From Blastocatellia bacterium (lineage in GTDB: Bacteria > Acidobacteriota > Blastocatellia > HR10 > J050): a stretch of 64,000 nucleotides of DNA. The notes under the pieces were generated by a model that was given only the letters and a program-made list of their open reading frames with translations, searched no databases and was not told the origin of the DNA. Shown piece by piece: positions 1 to 8,424 of this stretch. Both the position numbers and the translations under genes were made by a program. Numbering within the stretch: the stretch's first letter is position 1; each line of letters starts with the position of its first letter. Where the stretch lies: contig JANWZE010000056.1 of NCBI GenBank assembly GCA_025054955.1, positions 1 through 64,000 on the forward strand, written 5' to 3'.

Positions 1-305
1 CCGCTCCCGCTCTGCCGGCGCACTCCAAAGATAAAGGTGTTTTGGAGTGCGGCGGCAAGCCCGCAGGGCGCGACGCCGCTTTGGCCCTGCACGCAACGTC
101 GCGACAGAAAGCGCCGTCGCCGCTCCGCTCTGCCGGCGCACTCCAAAGATATTGCTTTGAAAGCACCGTCGTTGCTTCGCTGGGCAAAAGTGGTGAGAGC
201 GCGTTTTGAAAGCGCCGTCGCCGCTCCCGCTCTGCCGGCGCACTCCAAAGATATTGCTTTGAAAGCGCCGTCGCCGCTCCGCTCTGCCGGCGCACTCCAA
301 AACCT
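1..305. repeat. Dispersed intergenic repeat cluster
   Basis: No gene is supported here. A unit built around GCTCTGCCGGCGCACTCCAA begins at about 9, 127, 229 and 281. Most copies are preceded by a GCGCCGTCGCCGCT-like stretch and followed by AAGATATTGCTTTGAAAGC. Spacing is irregular (118, 102 and 52 bp), so this is not a CRISPR array. The same unit occurs in reverse orientation at 55.27-55.45 kb. Short open frames crossing it are products of the repeat. Confidence 0.8.
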
Positions 306-308
306 ATG

Positions 309-337
309 TTGACGCTCGCTCAGTGCCATGCTAGTAT
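309..337 (+). promoter_or_regulatory. Sigma-70-type promoter of the first FG-GAP gene
   Basis: TTGACG (309-314), a 17 bp spacer and TAGTAT (332-337) match the housekeeping promoter well. Transcription would start near 344, giving a leader of about 70 nt before the ATG at 414. It lies just outside the repeat cluster. Confidence 0.6.
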
Positions 338-413
338 GTCGCGCTCATCACATGACGATCGCACACATCACCTAGCAGGAGATCGAGGGATACGCTGGAG
401 GAGTCAATTGCCT

Positions 414-1880
414 ATGAACACAAAACGGTTTAGTGTGATTATTTTCTTACTCGTGGGCCTCATCATGCCAATCACATTGCCGCGTGCGGCGCAAGTGGAT
501 CAGACAGCGATACCGATTGCGCCGCCCACCGCCGAGCCAAACCCACGTTTCGGCGCAGCACTGGCAATGGCTGACATTGATAATGACGGTTTAGCTGATC
601 TCGTCGTTGGCGCGCCAAACGCCGACGTCGCGTCACAAACGGACGCTGGGCAGGCGTTCGTTTATCTCAGTCGCCTTGGGTTAGAGCGATCCACGCCTCG
701 AATCCTACAGGCTTCTACACCCGTGGCCGAGGCTCATTTCGGCGCAGTGCTACTGACCGGCGATGTGAACAACGACCGCATCCCCGACATTTTGGTTGGC
801 GCCCCGGGCGATACGGCCGGTGGGCAGTCCAAGGCTGGCCGAGTCTATGTCTTTCACGGCGGCGCGATGTTCGATACCACCGCAGACCGCGTGCTGCAAG
901 CGCCAGCACCTCAAGCCGGCGCTCGGTTCGGCGTCTCCATCGCAGTTGGCGATTTCAACGGAGGCGGCAACGACATCGTGGTCGGCGCGAACCTAACCGA
1001 CATCACGACTACAGGGACGGACCAAATGATGACAACAACCGTAGACGCCGGGCAAGCCTTCGTCTTTTTTGGCCCAGCATTCGATCGGTTGACAACAACA
1101 CTGCAAGCAGCCACACCGGAAGCTGGCGCGCGCTTTGGCACATCGGTAGCAGCCGCTAATCTGAACGCCGACACGTTCGCCGACGTGGTGGTGGGCGGCG
1201 ACCGCACGAATGTGACCACCGGCACCACGACACAGATCAACGCCGGCGAGGCAGTTGCCTTCTATGGCGCAATGACAGCAATGGATGCCATGACCGGCAT
1301 TGACACAACGGTAGACGTCACACTGCGCGGCGCAACGGTTCAATCAGGCACGGCATTTGCGCGCACCATGATCGGAGGCGATGTTAATGGCGATGGCATG
1401 GATGATGTTGTGGTGGGCGCTCCGTTGTTCGACGCCAGCAATAGCTTGCGTGACGTAGGCGAAGCTTACGTGTTTTTGGCTGCCATGAATATCTCAGCAA
1501 CGCCAACGGCATCTGCAACCGTGCGCGGCGCATTCACCAGCCCCTCGTACTTCGGCACATCATTGGCACTGGGCGATGTGGATGGCGATGCCATCGTGGA
1601 CATTATTGCCGGCGCTCCAGGAACGGAAGTCAGCAACCTGGCTAATGCAGGTCGCGCGTTTATCGTGCTAAGCGGCGCTCCGTTTACCGGCGTGCTCAAT
1701 GCGAACATTGTGCTGTCAGCGCCGATGCCCACTTCCAACAGTGGCTTTGGTCAAGCAGTCGCTGCCGGTGACATTAACGGAGATACTTTGGCCGACGTCG
1801 TCATTGGCGCGCCGGGCATCAATCGCGTCTACATTTTCCTGGCGAATGCGCCGGTTGTTCCATCCAAAAGGAACAACTAA
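414..1880 (+). CDS. Secreted FG-GAP seven-bladed beta-propeller protein
   Basis: A 488-residue secreted protein. ATG 414 is chosen over the upstream in-frame 306 because GGAGGA lies about 13 nt before it and a clear signal peptide follows (MNTKRF, hydrophobic core, then PRAAQ). The mature part has seven FG-GAP repeats of about 60 residues. Each has a Phe-Gly start, a calcium-loop-like DxDxDG(x)xD segment and a VVGAP-type end, which fits a seven-bladed integrin-alpha-like propeller. Blades 3 and 4 have weakened calcium loops. No catalytic domain or anchor is visible. It is probably a surface or exported binding protein; the ligand is unknown. The next gene encodes a second propeller of the same design, so the two are likely paralogues. 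Confidence 0.85.
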   Translation: MNTKRFSVIIFLLVGLIMPITLPRAAQVDQTAIPIAPPTAEPNPRFGAALAMADIDNDGLADLVVGAPNADVASQTDAGQAFVYLSRLGLERSTPRILQASTPVAEAHFGAVLLTGDVNNDRIPDILVGAPGDTAGGQSKAGRVYVFHGGAMFDTTADRVLQAPAPQAGARFGVSIAVGDFNGGGNDIVVGANLTDITTTGTDQMMTTTVDAGQAFVFFGPAFDRLTTTLQAATPEAGARFGTSVAAANLNADTFADVVVGGDRTNVTTGTTTQINAGEAVAFYGAMTAMDAMTGIDTTVDVTLRGATVQSGTAFARTMIGGDVNGDGMDDVVVGAPLFDASNSLRDVGEAYVFLAAMNISATPTASATVRGAFTSPSYFGTSLALGDVDGDAIVDIIAGAPGTEVSNLANAGRAFIVLSGAPFTGVLNANIVLSAPMPTSNSGFGQAVAAGDINGDTLADVVIGAPGINRVYIFLANAPVVPSKRNN

Positions 1881-2067
1881 GACCCCGATTTCGGATTGCC
1901 GATTGAGAAAGCTCATGCCAATGGCGGATTGACAAGACTCAGATCGGCACACGGTCTTGGGCTACCGAACATGAGATTTTCAATGGCAAGGTGCAAACGT
2001 CGCCGAACGCGCTCCGATGTCTGCTGGCAAGGCTCTTGAGTGGGAAGACAGGTTTGGAAGAGCGGTT

Positions 2068-3729
2068 ATGAAGAGTCGTTTGATATTTCGGCGCTTGATT
2101 GCCAGCTCAACACTGATGATCTGGCTTGTTGCACACGCGCCTGGCCAACGCATTGGGCTTGTGGATACCGCCGAGCAGGCCGGGCTCATGCTGACCATCT
2201 TTGGCGCCGCTGTCGGCGATCAACTGAAGGCGCTGGCTGCCGGCGATTTTAATGGAGATGGCATCGGGGACATGCTGGTTGGCACGCACCTGGCGAACAA
2301 TTTGGAGATTCAGCGCATTGATGCTGGCGTCGCCTACATTGTGCTTGGCCGGCGCGACATCCTGCCCATAGAGACCCGCGATCCTGGCGAGCCTGCTGAG
2401 TTGCAACCTGACGCGACTTTTTTCGGCGCGGAAAACGATGATCGAATGGGCGTGTCAACCACGAGCGGTGACATCAATGGCGATGGCATTGATGATATTG
2501 TGTTCGGGGCGCCGCAGGCTGACGGACCGGGTAATGGGCGGCTCAATGCCGGCGAAGTCTATATTTTCTACGGCAGCCGCGATCTCAAACCCGGTTCAAT
2601 ACGCGACGTTGCTGGCATACTCGGCCCTGTGCCTGACGTCACCATTCTTGGCGAGGAGCGTAACGATACGCTCGGCGCGGCTGTGGCGTTAGGTCAACTC
2701 AATGGCCGTGGTGGACTGGATTTGATCATCGGCGCGCCGGGAACCTTTGGTCCGCAAAATACGCGCGCTAGCGCGGGGACGGTCTACATCATCTTTGATG
2801 TGGCCGAGCGAGGCTCGGTGATTGACCTGGCTGATCCATTTACTGGCGCGGATGTCGTCATTCATGGAGCTGAAACGCTGGATGGTTTGGGTGGCGCGGT
2901 GGCAGCCGGTGATCTGAATCAAGACGGCTTTGACGATGTGGTCGTATCGGCGCCGTTGGCTGACGGTCCTGCCAATAGCCGACGTGATGCCGGCGAAGTC
3001 TACGTGTTGTTTGGCGGCGCTCGGCTTGTCAACACACCGATTCGAGATGGCGCTGGCTTTTTCGGACCGATGCCTGAACTCACGATCTACGGTCAAGACG
3101 CCCGTGATCTCTTTGGCGGCTCGCTGCTGGTGGGCGATGTTAGTGGCGATCAGATTGACGATCTGATTATCGGCGCTGTACTGCCACCGATCAACACAAC
3201 CACCGCTTCGATAGGCGGCGATGGCCCTGACAACGGGCGGGCGGATGCCGGCGAGGTGTATGTTATTCGTGGAAGCCGGGCGCTGGCTTCCGAGTTTGTG
3301 CGGGATATGGCCGCTCAGGTGGCGCGTCCAGCCGACGTAACACTTTTTGGTGGCGACGCCGGCGACGTATTCGGTTCATCGTTGCGCGTGGGCGATGTCA
3401 GCGGCGACGGCGTGAACGATCTGATCATCAGTGCGCCACGAGCCGACGGGTTGGATAATAGACGGCTCAATGTGGGCGAAGTCTACGCCTTCTTTGGAGG
3501 CCCTCGCTTGTTCGACGGACTTCGGCGCGATGCAGCCGGTCAAGTGGGACGCGCGCCTGAGCTGACACTGCTTGGGCCAACCGCTGGCGTCAATTTCGGC
3601 CTGACGCTCGCGATGATTGATCTTGATGCTGACGGCGCGCTGGACTTTGTTGTAGGCGCACCACTGCTGAACGGGCCGGAGAATTTGCGGGCCACTGCCG
3701 GCGCTGTCTTGGTTGTGTCTGGCGATTGA
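2068..3729 (+). CDS. Secreted FG-GAP seven-bladed beta-propeller protein, second copy
   Basis: A 553-residue secreted FG-GAP protein. I chose ATG 2068 because the next residues (MKSRLIFRR, then a hydrophobic run ending in HAPGQ) form a signal peptide; the in-frame ATG at 2017 would put a charged segment before it. Seven FG-GAP repeats are visible, with calcium-loop cores such as DFNGDGIGD, DINGDGIDD, DLNQDGFDD and DVSGDGVND. Most blades carry a longer insert that includes an ADGPxNxRxxAGEVY-like strand, so they are larger than those of the upstream paralogue. The third blade (QLNGRGGLD) has a poor calcium loop. Function is unknown beyond calcium-stabilised extracellular binding, which is inferred from the family. 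Confidence 0.85.
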   Translation: MKSRLIFRRLIASSTLMIWLVAHAPGQRIGLVDTAEQAGLMLTIFGAAVGDQLKALAAGDFNGDGIGDMLVGTHLANNLEIQRIDAGVAYIVLGRRDILPIETRDPGEPAELQPDATFFGAENDDRMGVSTTSGDINGDGIDDIVFGAPQADGPGNGRLNAGEVYIFYGSRDLKPGSIRDVAGILGPVPDVTILGEERNDTLGAAVALGQLNGRGGLDLIIGAPGTFGPQNTRASAGTVYIIFDVAERGSVIDLADPFTGADVVIHGAETLDGLGGAVAAGDLNQDGFDDVVVSAPLADGPANSRRDAGEVYVLFGGARLVNTPIRDGAGFFGPMPELTIYGQDARDLFGGSLLVGDVSGDQIDDLIIGAVLPPINTTTASIGGDGPDNGRADAGEVYVIRGSRALASEFVRDMAAQVARPADVTLFGGDAGDVFGSSLRVGDVSGDGVNDLIISAPRADGLDNRRLNVGEVYAFFGGPRLFDGLRRDAAGQVGRAPELTLLGPTAGVNFGLTLAMIDLDADGALDFVVGAPLLNGPENLRATAGAVLVVSGD

Positions 3730-3761
3730 GCACCGAATTAAACAGTCGTTGCCAGATTCCC

Positions 3762-3885
3762 CATCAGCACACGAGAGGAACTCCTACTGTCATGATGCGA
3801 CAACGAATCTGCCGTATTTTCTTCATCAGCACACGAGAGGAACTCCTACTGTCATGATGCGACAACGAATCTGCTGCATTTTTTT
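3762..3885. repeat. 62 bp tandem duplication covering RBS and start codon
   Basis: Two adjacent, nearly identical 62 bp units (3762-3823 and 3824-3885) each contain CATCAGCACACGAGAGGAAC, an ATGATG start and the first codons of the S46 peptidase. They differ at a few bases near the 3' end. Since 62 is not a multiple of three, the upstream copy is in another frame from the downstream gene. Confidence 0.95.
3792..3857 (+). CDS. 21-residue upstream ORF made by start-region duplication
   Basis: The upstream copy of the duplicated start region encodes a short frame, MMRQRICRIFFIS then TREELLLS and stop. It has the same ribosome-binding sequence (GAGAGGAA) as the peptidase. Its TGA stop (3855-3857) overlaps the peptidase ATG at 3854 (ATGA) and touches the second ATG at 3857. 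This geometry is typical of translational coupling. It may be a passive by-product of the duplication, or it may set the translation rate of the peptidase. No homology is expected for the peptide itself, since it is the first part of the signal peptide read until the frame is lost. Confidence 0.5.
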   Translation: MMRQRICRIFFISTREELLLS

Positions 3886-6055
3886 GATTGGTTTGGTGCT
3901 GTTTTCCTGGCCATGTCGGCTGTTGGCCGCTGAAGGCATGTGGTTGCCTGATACGCTCAACACGCTGCCGCTGGATCGCCTCAAAAAGCTCGGCCTGAAA
4001 CTGAAGCTGGAAGAGATCTACAATCCCAACGGCGCTAGCCTCGCTGATGCGGTTGTGATGGTCGGCGGCGGCACAGGTCAGTTCGTCTCGCCTGATGGCT
4101 TGATTCTGACGAATCATCATGTCGCTTATGATGCGATTGCGGCCGCCAGTACGCCGGAACGCAACTACCTGGAAGCCGGCTTCCTGGCCAGGACGCGCGA
4201 TGAGGAAATCTCTGCCAAAGGATATACAGTCTCCATCACCAGAAGCTTCAAAGATGTCACCGCCGATGTGCTCTCGGTCGTCAAGCAGAGCATGTCACTG
4301 GAGGAGCGGCAGAAGGCCATCAATGCGCGCAGCCGTGAGCTGGCCGCCGCCGCTAGTAACGACAAGGAGGGCATCTCCGCACAAGTCGTCGAGATGTTGA
4401 ATGGGTTGTCGTACTACCTCTACACCTACCTCGTGCTCAAAGACGTGCGGCTTGTCTACGCTCCGCCGGAATCCATTGGTAACTTTGGCGGCGATCCAGA
4501 CAACTTCCAGTGGCCGCGTCACACTGGCGATTTCTCGTTCATGCGCGCATACGTTGGCCCTGATGGCAAGCCGGCGGAGTACGACAAAAACAATGTGCCG
4601 TATAAGCCGAAAAAGTATCTGCCGATTTCGCTCGATGGCTATAAGGAAGGCGATTTCGTGATGGTGCTCGGCTATCCGGGAGCGACCTATCGCTATCGCG
4701 AATCGTTCTCCATTGAGTATCGGCAGAATCACTTATACCCGTGGCAAATTCAGACGTTGCAGCGACAGATCGCTTTGCTGGAGCAGGCCAGCCGGCGCGA
4801 TCCGGCCTCAGCGTTGCGCTACAGCAGCGAGCTGCAATCGCTCAATAATGCGCTGAAAAATTTTCAAGGTTCTCTGCAAGGCCTCAAACGCTCCAAGCTG
4901 CTTGAACGCCGGCGAGCCGAGGAAGCAGCGTTCATGCAATATGTGGAGCAAACGCCCAACTGGAAAGCGCAATACGGCGACGCACTCCCGCAACTGGCCA
5001 GTCTCTATCGCGATCTGATGAGCTATCAAGCGAAACAAAATGTGTTGAGCGGGTTGCTCAATGCTGGTTCAACCATGTCGCTGCTGGCTGCTGCCTGGGA
5101 CCGCGCGCGCGACCGCGACAAGCCGCCAGAGGATCGAACTTCTGATCTCACCGATGAAGCGATTGAGCAATTGAAGAAGACGATTCCCGAAACGTGGCGC
5201 GACCGCAACATCGAGCTGGAACGCGGCTACATCGAATTGTTTTTGCAGCAGGCCGACGCGCTGCCCGCTGAGCAGAAAATCGCCTCTGTTGAATCGCTCT
5301 TTGCAGGCAAGTCGGGAGCAGACCGCCGTCAGGCCGAAGCGGCCTGGGCGCGTCAGATGCTGGAAAGCTCCCGTATTCAATCGGCCGATGACGTGATCAA
5401 ATTGTTCGAGATGACGCCGGCTCAGTTGCAGGCCATCGAAGACCCGTTACTGAATTTTGTGGGACAGGCCAAGGCTGAACTGGCGCCCCTGGACGAGCGC
5501 TACCAGCGGTTCGTGGCCGGCGTCACCAAAGCTCGTCCGGCTTACATTCAAGGCATGTCACGCTGGAAGAAAACCGGACTCTATCCTGATGCCAATCGCA
5601 CACTGCGGTTCACCTACGGCGTAGTGAAAGGCTACAGCCCGCGCGACGCCGTGTTCTATGACTATATGACGACACTGCGCGGCGTGCTGGAAAAAGAGAG
5701 CGACGAGCATCCTTTCAAAGTGCCTCAACGATTGAAAGAGCTGTTCGCTCAACGCGATTTCGGTCCGTATGCAGATCGGCGCCGAAACGATGTGCCGGTC
5801 GCGTTTATTTCTGACACAGACATCACCGGTGGCAATTCCGGTAGTCCGATCATGAATGGCAAGGGGGAGTTGATCGGCGTCGTCTTCGACGGCAACTACG
5901 AAGGATTGGGCAGCGATTACGTCTATAATCCGGCGCTGTCTCGTTGCATTGCTGTTGACATTCGCTACGTGTTGTTTGTCACCGAAAAGCTCGGCGGCGC
6001 TCATAACGTGATTCAGGAACTGCAAACTCGACATCGCGCGGTCGGCAGCAAATAA
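3854..6055 (+). CDS. S46 family dipeptidyl peptidase (DPP7-like)
   Basis: A 733-residue exported serine peptidase that removes dipeptides from the N-terminus of oligopeptides, the usual length for family S46. The start is ATG 3854 or the adjacent 3857; the signal peptide MMRQRICCIFLIG to RLLAAE follows. The chymotrypsin-like triad is visible: His near residue 88 (TNHHVAYD), Asp near 224 (PRHTGDFSF) and Ser662 (GGNSGSP). A helical insert lies between them. Eighteen residues after the Ser is Gly680 (VFDGN). In Porphyromonas DPP11 the matching residue is Arg673 and gives acidic P1 preference, while in DPP7 it is Gly. I therefore infer a DPP7-like hydrophobic or broad preference. It lies downstream of the FG-GAP genes and convergent with a symporter. 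Confidence 0.93.
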   Translation: MMRQRICCIFLIGLVLFSWPCRLLAAEGMWLPDTLNTLPLDRLKKLGLKLKLEEIYNPNGASLADAVVMVGGGTGQFVSPDGLILTNHHVAYDAIAAASTPERNYLEAGFLARTRDEEISAKGYTVSITRSFKDVTADVLSVVKQSMSLEERQKAINARSRELAAAASNDKEGISAQVVEMLNGLSYYLYTYLVLKDVRLVYAPPESIGNFGGDPDNFQWPRHTGDFSFMRAYVGPDGKPAEYDKNNVPYKPKKYLPISLDGYKEGDFVMVLGYPGATYRYRESFSIEYRQNHLYPWQIQTLQRQIALLEQASRRDPASALRYSSELQSLNNALKNFQGSLQGLKRSKLLERRRAEEAAFMQYVEQTPNWKAQYGDALPQLASLYRDLMSYQAKQNVLSGLLNAGSTMSLLAAAWDRARDRDKPPEDRTSDLTDEAIEQLKKTIPETWRDRNIELERGYIELFLQQADALPAEQKIASVESLFAGKSGADRRQAEAAWARQMLESSRIQSADDVIKLFEMTPAQLQAIEDPLLNFVGQAKAELAPLDERYQRFVAGVTKARPAYIQGMSRWKKTGLYPDANRTLRFTYGVVKGYSPRDAVFYDYMTTLRGVLEKESDEHPFKVPQRLKELFAQRDFGPYADRRRNDVPVAFISDTDITGGNSGSPIMNGKGELIGVVFDGNYEGLGSDYVYNPALSRCIAVDIRYVLFVTEKLGGAHNVIQELQTRHRAVGSK

Positions 6056-6161
6056 TCAGTCAGACGACAATCCTGAGTCCATTGGTATTCACAAGTCGGC
6101 CACGACCGGAGGCGCGTCAGCAGGCGCCGTGGCGCTGCGCCGTGTTTGATTCACCGATGGC

Positions 6162-7877
6162 TCAACGCCGCTCCTGAAGGCTCATCGTTGCTGGAGCAGC
6201 TTGACGATCCGTCAGGCTCAACACATAGCCGACGACGACCACCACGACGCAGCCGACAATGTTGAACCAAAGGAAGGCAATGTCTGTGGCGCGGCTGGCC
6301 GCATACACAGACGCCATGCCTGCCAGCAAGCCCCAGAATGCGCCACGACCCGTTGCCCGTTTCGTGGCGATGGCCAAAACGAATACGCCTAGCAATGAGC
6401 CATAAAAATACGAGCCGACTTTGTTGACGGCTACAACCACCGAACCGAGCGCGCCCGCATACATGGCAAACGAGGCAGCGAATGCGCCCCAGAGCGCCGT
6501 GCTGATCCGTGAGACCATCAGATAATGGCGTTCGTCTGCAACCGGCTTCAGGTGGCGTTTGTAGATGTCCATCACAGTCACAGTAGAAAGTGCGTTCAGT
6601 TCGGAATCCATCGCTGACATGGCGGCAGCCATGATCGCTGCGATAATCAGGCCGAGAATGCCGGCAGGAAAATAGCGAATGATGAAGCTGGGAAAGATGT
6701 AATTCGTATCGTTGTAATTCTCGCCGCTGGCTCGGCTCATCAGCTCGGCGCTTTGGCGTCGAAGCTGCATCAGCTCGTCGTGCAGCGCGCGATAGTGGCG
6801 GCGAGCTTGCTGCTGCTCCGATGGGTTGTGGTTGTGTCGCGCGGCAATCAAGGCGTGCGCTGCCTGGCGGCGCTGCTCAAATACCTGGTCGTAGCGAGCT
6901 TGAAGCGCGTTGAATTGGTCTCGATAGGGACTTGCTTGCACACGCTCAAGGCCGCGTTTGTCGAAGCCGAGCGGCGGTTTCTCAAAGTGGTAAAACACAA
7001 AGAGCAACACCCCGATAGAGAGAATGAAAAACTGCATCGGCACTTTGAGGAACGCATTGAACATGAGCGACAACCGGCTCTCTTTCAATGAGCGCACGGT
7101 CAGGTAACGTTGTACCTGACTTTGATCGCAGCCAAAGTACGACAACATCAGAAATAATCCGGCAATCAAGCCTGACCAGAGCGTGAATTCATTCTTCGGG
7201 TCCACCGAAAGGTCAATCGCTTTCAGGTGACCGGTGAGGCCGGCCAGGTATGCTGCATCAGACAACGACACTTCGGAAGGCAAGTTAAACAAGATGAGCC
7301 CGAGGCAGATGAAAATCGAAGCAAACATCAGGTACATCTTGTAAACGTCGGCCCAGATTTCTGCTTGAATGCCGCCAAATGATGTGTAGAAGGTGGCGGT
7401 TGCTGCCATGACCAGGATCGTGGCCTTGATCTCCCAGCCGAGGATGATGGACAACACAATGGCGGGCGCGTAAATCACCACGCCAAGCGACATGCCCCGC
7501 GACAGTATAAACAATAGACTGGAAAGAAGTCGGGTCTTCGCGTCAAATCGTTGCTCCAGATATTCGTAAGCTGTGTAGACATTGGCGCGATAGAAAAACG
7601 GAATCAGCGTGGCGCAAAGGATAACCATGGCGATGGGCAGTCCAAAATAAAATTGCACAAACCGCATGCCATCCACGTAAGCTTGTCCGGTCGTGCCAAT
7701 GAGCGTGATGGCGCTGGCTTGCGTCGCCATGACAGACAGTCCGATGATCCACCAAGGCAGCGAGCGGTTGGCCAGAAAGAATTGTTTGGTATTGCGCGAG
7801 CCTCTGCTTTTAGTCACGCCGACATAGACAATCAAGCCAAGGGAGGCGACCAACACAATCCAATCAACGATTCTCAT
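6162..7877 (-). CDS. Sodium:solute symporter (SSS family)
   Basis: A 571-residue inner-membrane transporter with about 13 predicted transmembrane segments and the SSS architecture. It opens with MRIVDWIVLVASLGLIVYVG, followed by the KSRGSRNTKQFFLANRSLPW loop typical of this family. The substrate cannot be read from sequence. A hydrophilic, charged helical insert lies around residues 300-375 (rich in Arg, Gln and Glu), longer than in a standard SSS protein. The start ATG (7877) overlaps the stop of the small upstream ORF by four bases (ATGA), so the two are probably coupled. It converges with the S46 peptidase gene, so uptake of peptide-derived solutes is a plausible but unproven role. Confidence 0.9.
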   Translation of the reverse strand: MRIVDWIVLVASLGLIVYVGVTKSRGSRNTKQFFLANRSLPWWIIGLSVMATQASAITLIGTTGQAYVDGMRFVQFYFGLPIAMVILCATLIPFFYRANVYTAYEYLEQRFDAKTRLLSSLLFILSRGMSLGVVIYAPAIVLSIILGWEIKATILVMAATATFYTSFGGIQAEIWADVYKMYLMFASIFICLGLILFNLPSEVSLSDAAYLAGLTGHLKAIDLSVDPKNEFTLWSGLIAGLFLMLSYFGCDQSQVQRYLTVRSLKESRLSLMFNAFLKVPMQFFILSIGVLLFVFYHFEKPPLGFDKRGLERVQASPYRDQFNALQARYDQVFEQRRQAAHALIAARHNHNPSEQQQARRHYRALHDELMQLRRQSAELMSRASGENYNDTNYIFPSFIIRYFPAGILGLIIAAIMAAAMSAMDSELNALSTVTVMDIYKRHLKPVADERHYLMVSRISTALWGAFAASFAMYAGALGSVVVAVNKVGSYFYGSLLGVFVLAIATKRATGRGAFWGLLAGMASVYAASRATDIAFLWFNIVGCVVVVVVGYVLSLTDRQAAPATMSLQERR

Positions 7878-8020
7878 CGCGCTGCCTCAGCATAGCGTTC
7901 CGTGAGCCAGTAGAGGACTCCAATGATGACGAACAGAAAGATCAAGGCCGCCGCATAGACGCGAGCCCATGTGCCGAGAATCGGCGGCGGATCATCATCT
8001 GGTTGATAGGCCTCGTTCAT
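7874..8020 (-). CDS. 48-residue single-span membrane protein coupled to the symporter
   Basis: This small ORF is easily missed. It encodes MNEAYQPDDDPPPILGTWAR, then a hydrophobic span (about residues 21-40, VYAAALIF to VLYWL), then TERYAEAAR. Its TGA overlaps the symporter ATG in an ATGA arrangement. The N-terminal part is acidic and proline-rich; one transmembrane helix follows, with a charged C-terminus. Small partner proteins of SSS transporters are known (for example YhdT beside PanF), but those are larger and have two spans, so this would be a different type. A promoter (8033-8061) lies immediately upstream, and the gene would be almost leaderless. Coding is supported by the overlap, the clean membrane span and the promoter; function is inferred. 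Confidence 0.7.
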   Translation of the reverse strand: MNEAYQPDDDPPPILGTWARVYAAALIFLFVIIGVLYWLTERYAEAAR

Positions 8021-8032
8021 TGTTGGTCGCCA

Positions 8033-8061
8033 AGTATAGGCATGGGTTCAACGCAACGCAA
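8033..8061 (-). promoter_or_regulatory. Promoter of the small protein / symporter pair
   Basis: Reading the minus strand, TTGCGT (8061-8056), a 17 bp spacer and TATACT (8038-8033) precede the ATG at 8020 by only 12 bases. Transcription would start about six bases before the ATG. The -35 box overlaps the first copy of the local direct repeat. Confidence 0.45.
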
Positions 8062-8272
8062 TGGAGCGCGCTGGCTTCGGCGCCTCAACTGAAGGTCAGG
8101 TCATCGGCCAACGCAATTGCCAACGCAACGCAATGGAGCATGCTGGCTCCGGCTGCCTGTGCGAGCGCAGGCAGCAGTGACCGGTTTGGTGGAGCCGGAG
8201 CCGCTGCCGCTGCTGCGCTGCACGCTGTAGTGCGAGCGCAGGCAGCAGTGACCGGTTTGGCGGAGCGCCGTT
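8041..8272. repeat. Two pairs of direct repeats between divergent genes
   Basis: The space between the symporter pair and the histidine kinase holds two repeat types and no supported gene. Repeat A is CAACGCAACGCAATGGAGC plus a GCTGGCT(T/C)CGGC tail at 8049-8081 and 8121-8153. Repeat B is GTGCGAGCGCAGGCAGCAGT plus GACCGGTTTGG(T/C)GGAGC at 8159-8195 and 8230-8266. Between them lies a CTGCCGCTGCTGCGC stretch. It looks like an intergenic repeat island; a binding role is possible. Confidence 0.8.
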
Positions 8273-8390
8273 CAGAGCGCGGGAGAAACAACGATCAATC
8301 GCCTGCCATCGAACCATCAAATACTACCCTTCATTACACCCCAAAGTGAACGCGCCGTAATCCCGGTTTTTCTTGTTGAACCGAACCGGC

Positions 8391-8396
8391 TACAAT
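8391..8396 (+). promoter_or_regulatory. Candidate -10 box for the sensor kinase gene
   Basis: TACAAT at 8391-8396 is a good -10 hexamer. No strong -35 lies 17 bp upstream; the region there is T-rich (TTTTTCTTG). Transcription from near 8403 would leave a leader of about 20 nt before the ATG at 8425. Confidence 0.35.
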
Positions 8397-8424
8397 AAGC
8401 TGCTCAGGTCGAACAGACGCGATC

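Noticed and set aside
1-305. Possible CRISPR array because of regular-looking repeats
   Set aside because: Spacing is uneven (118, 102, 52 bp), the spacers share repeat sequence, and no cas gene is near. The unit recurs elsewhere in the window.
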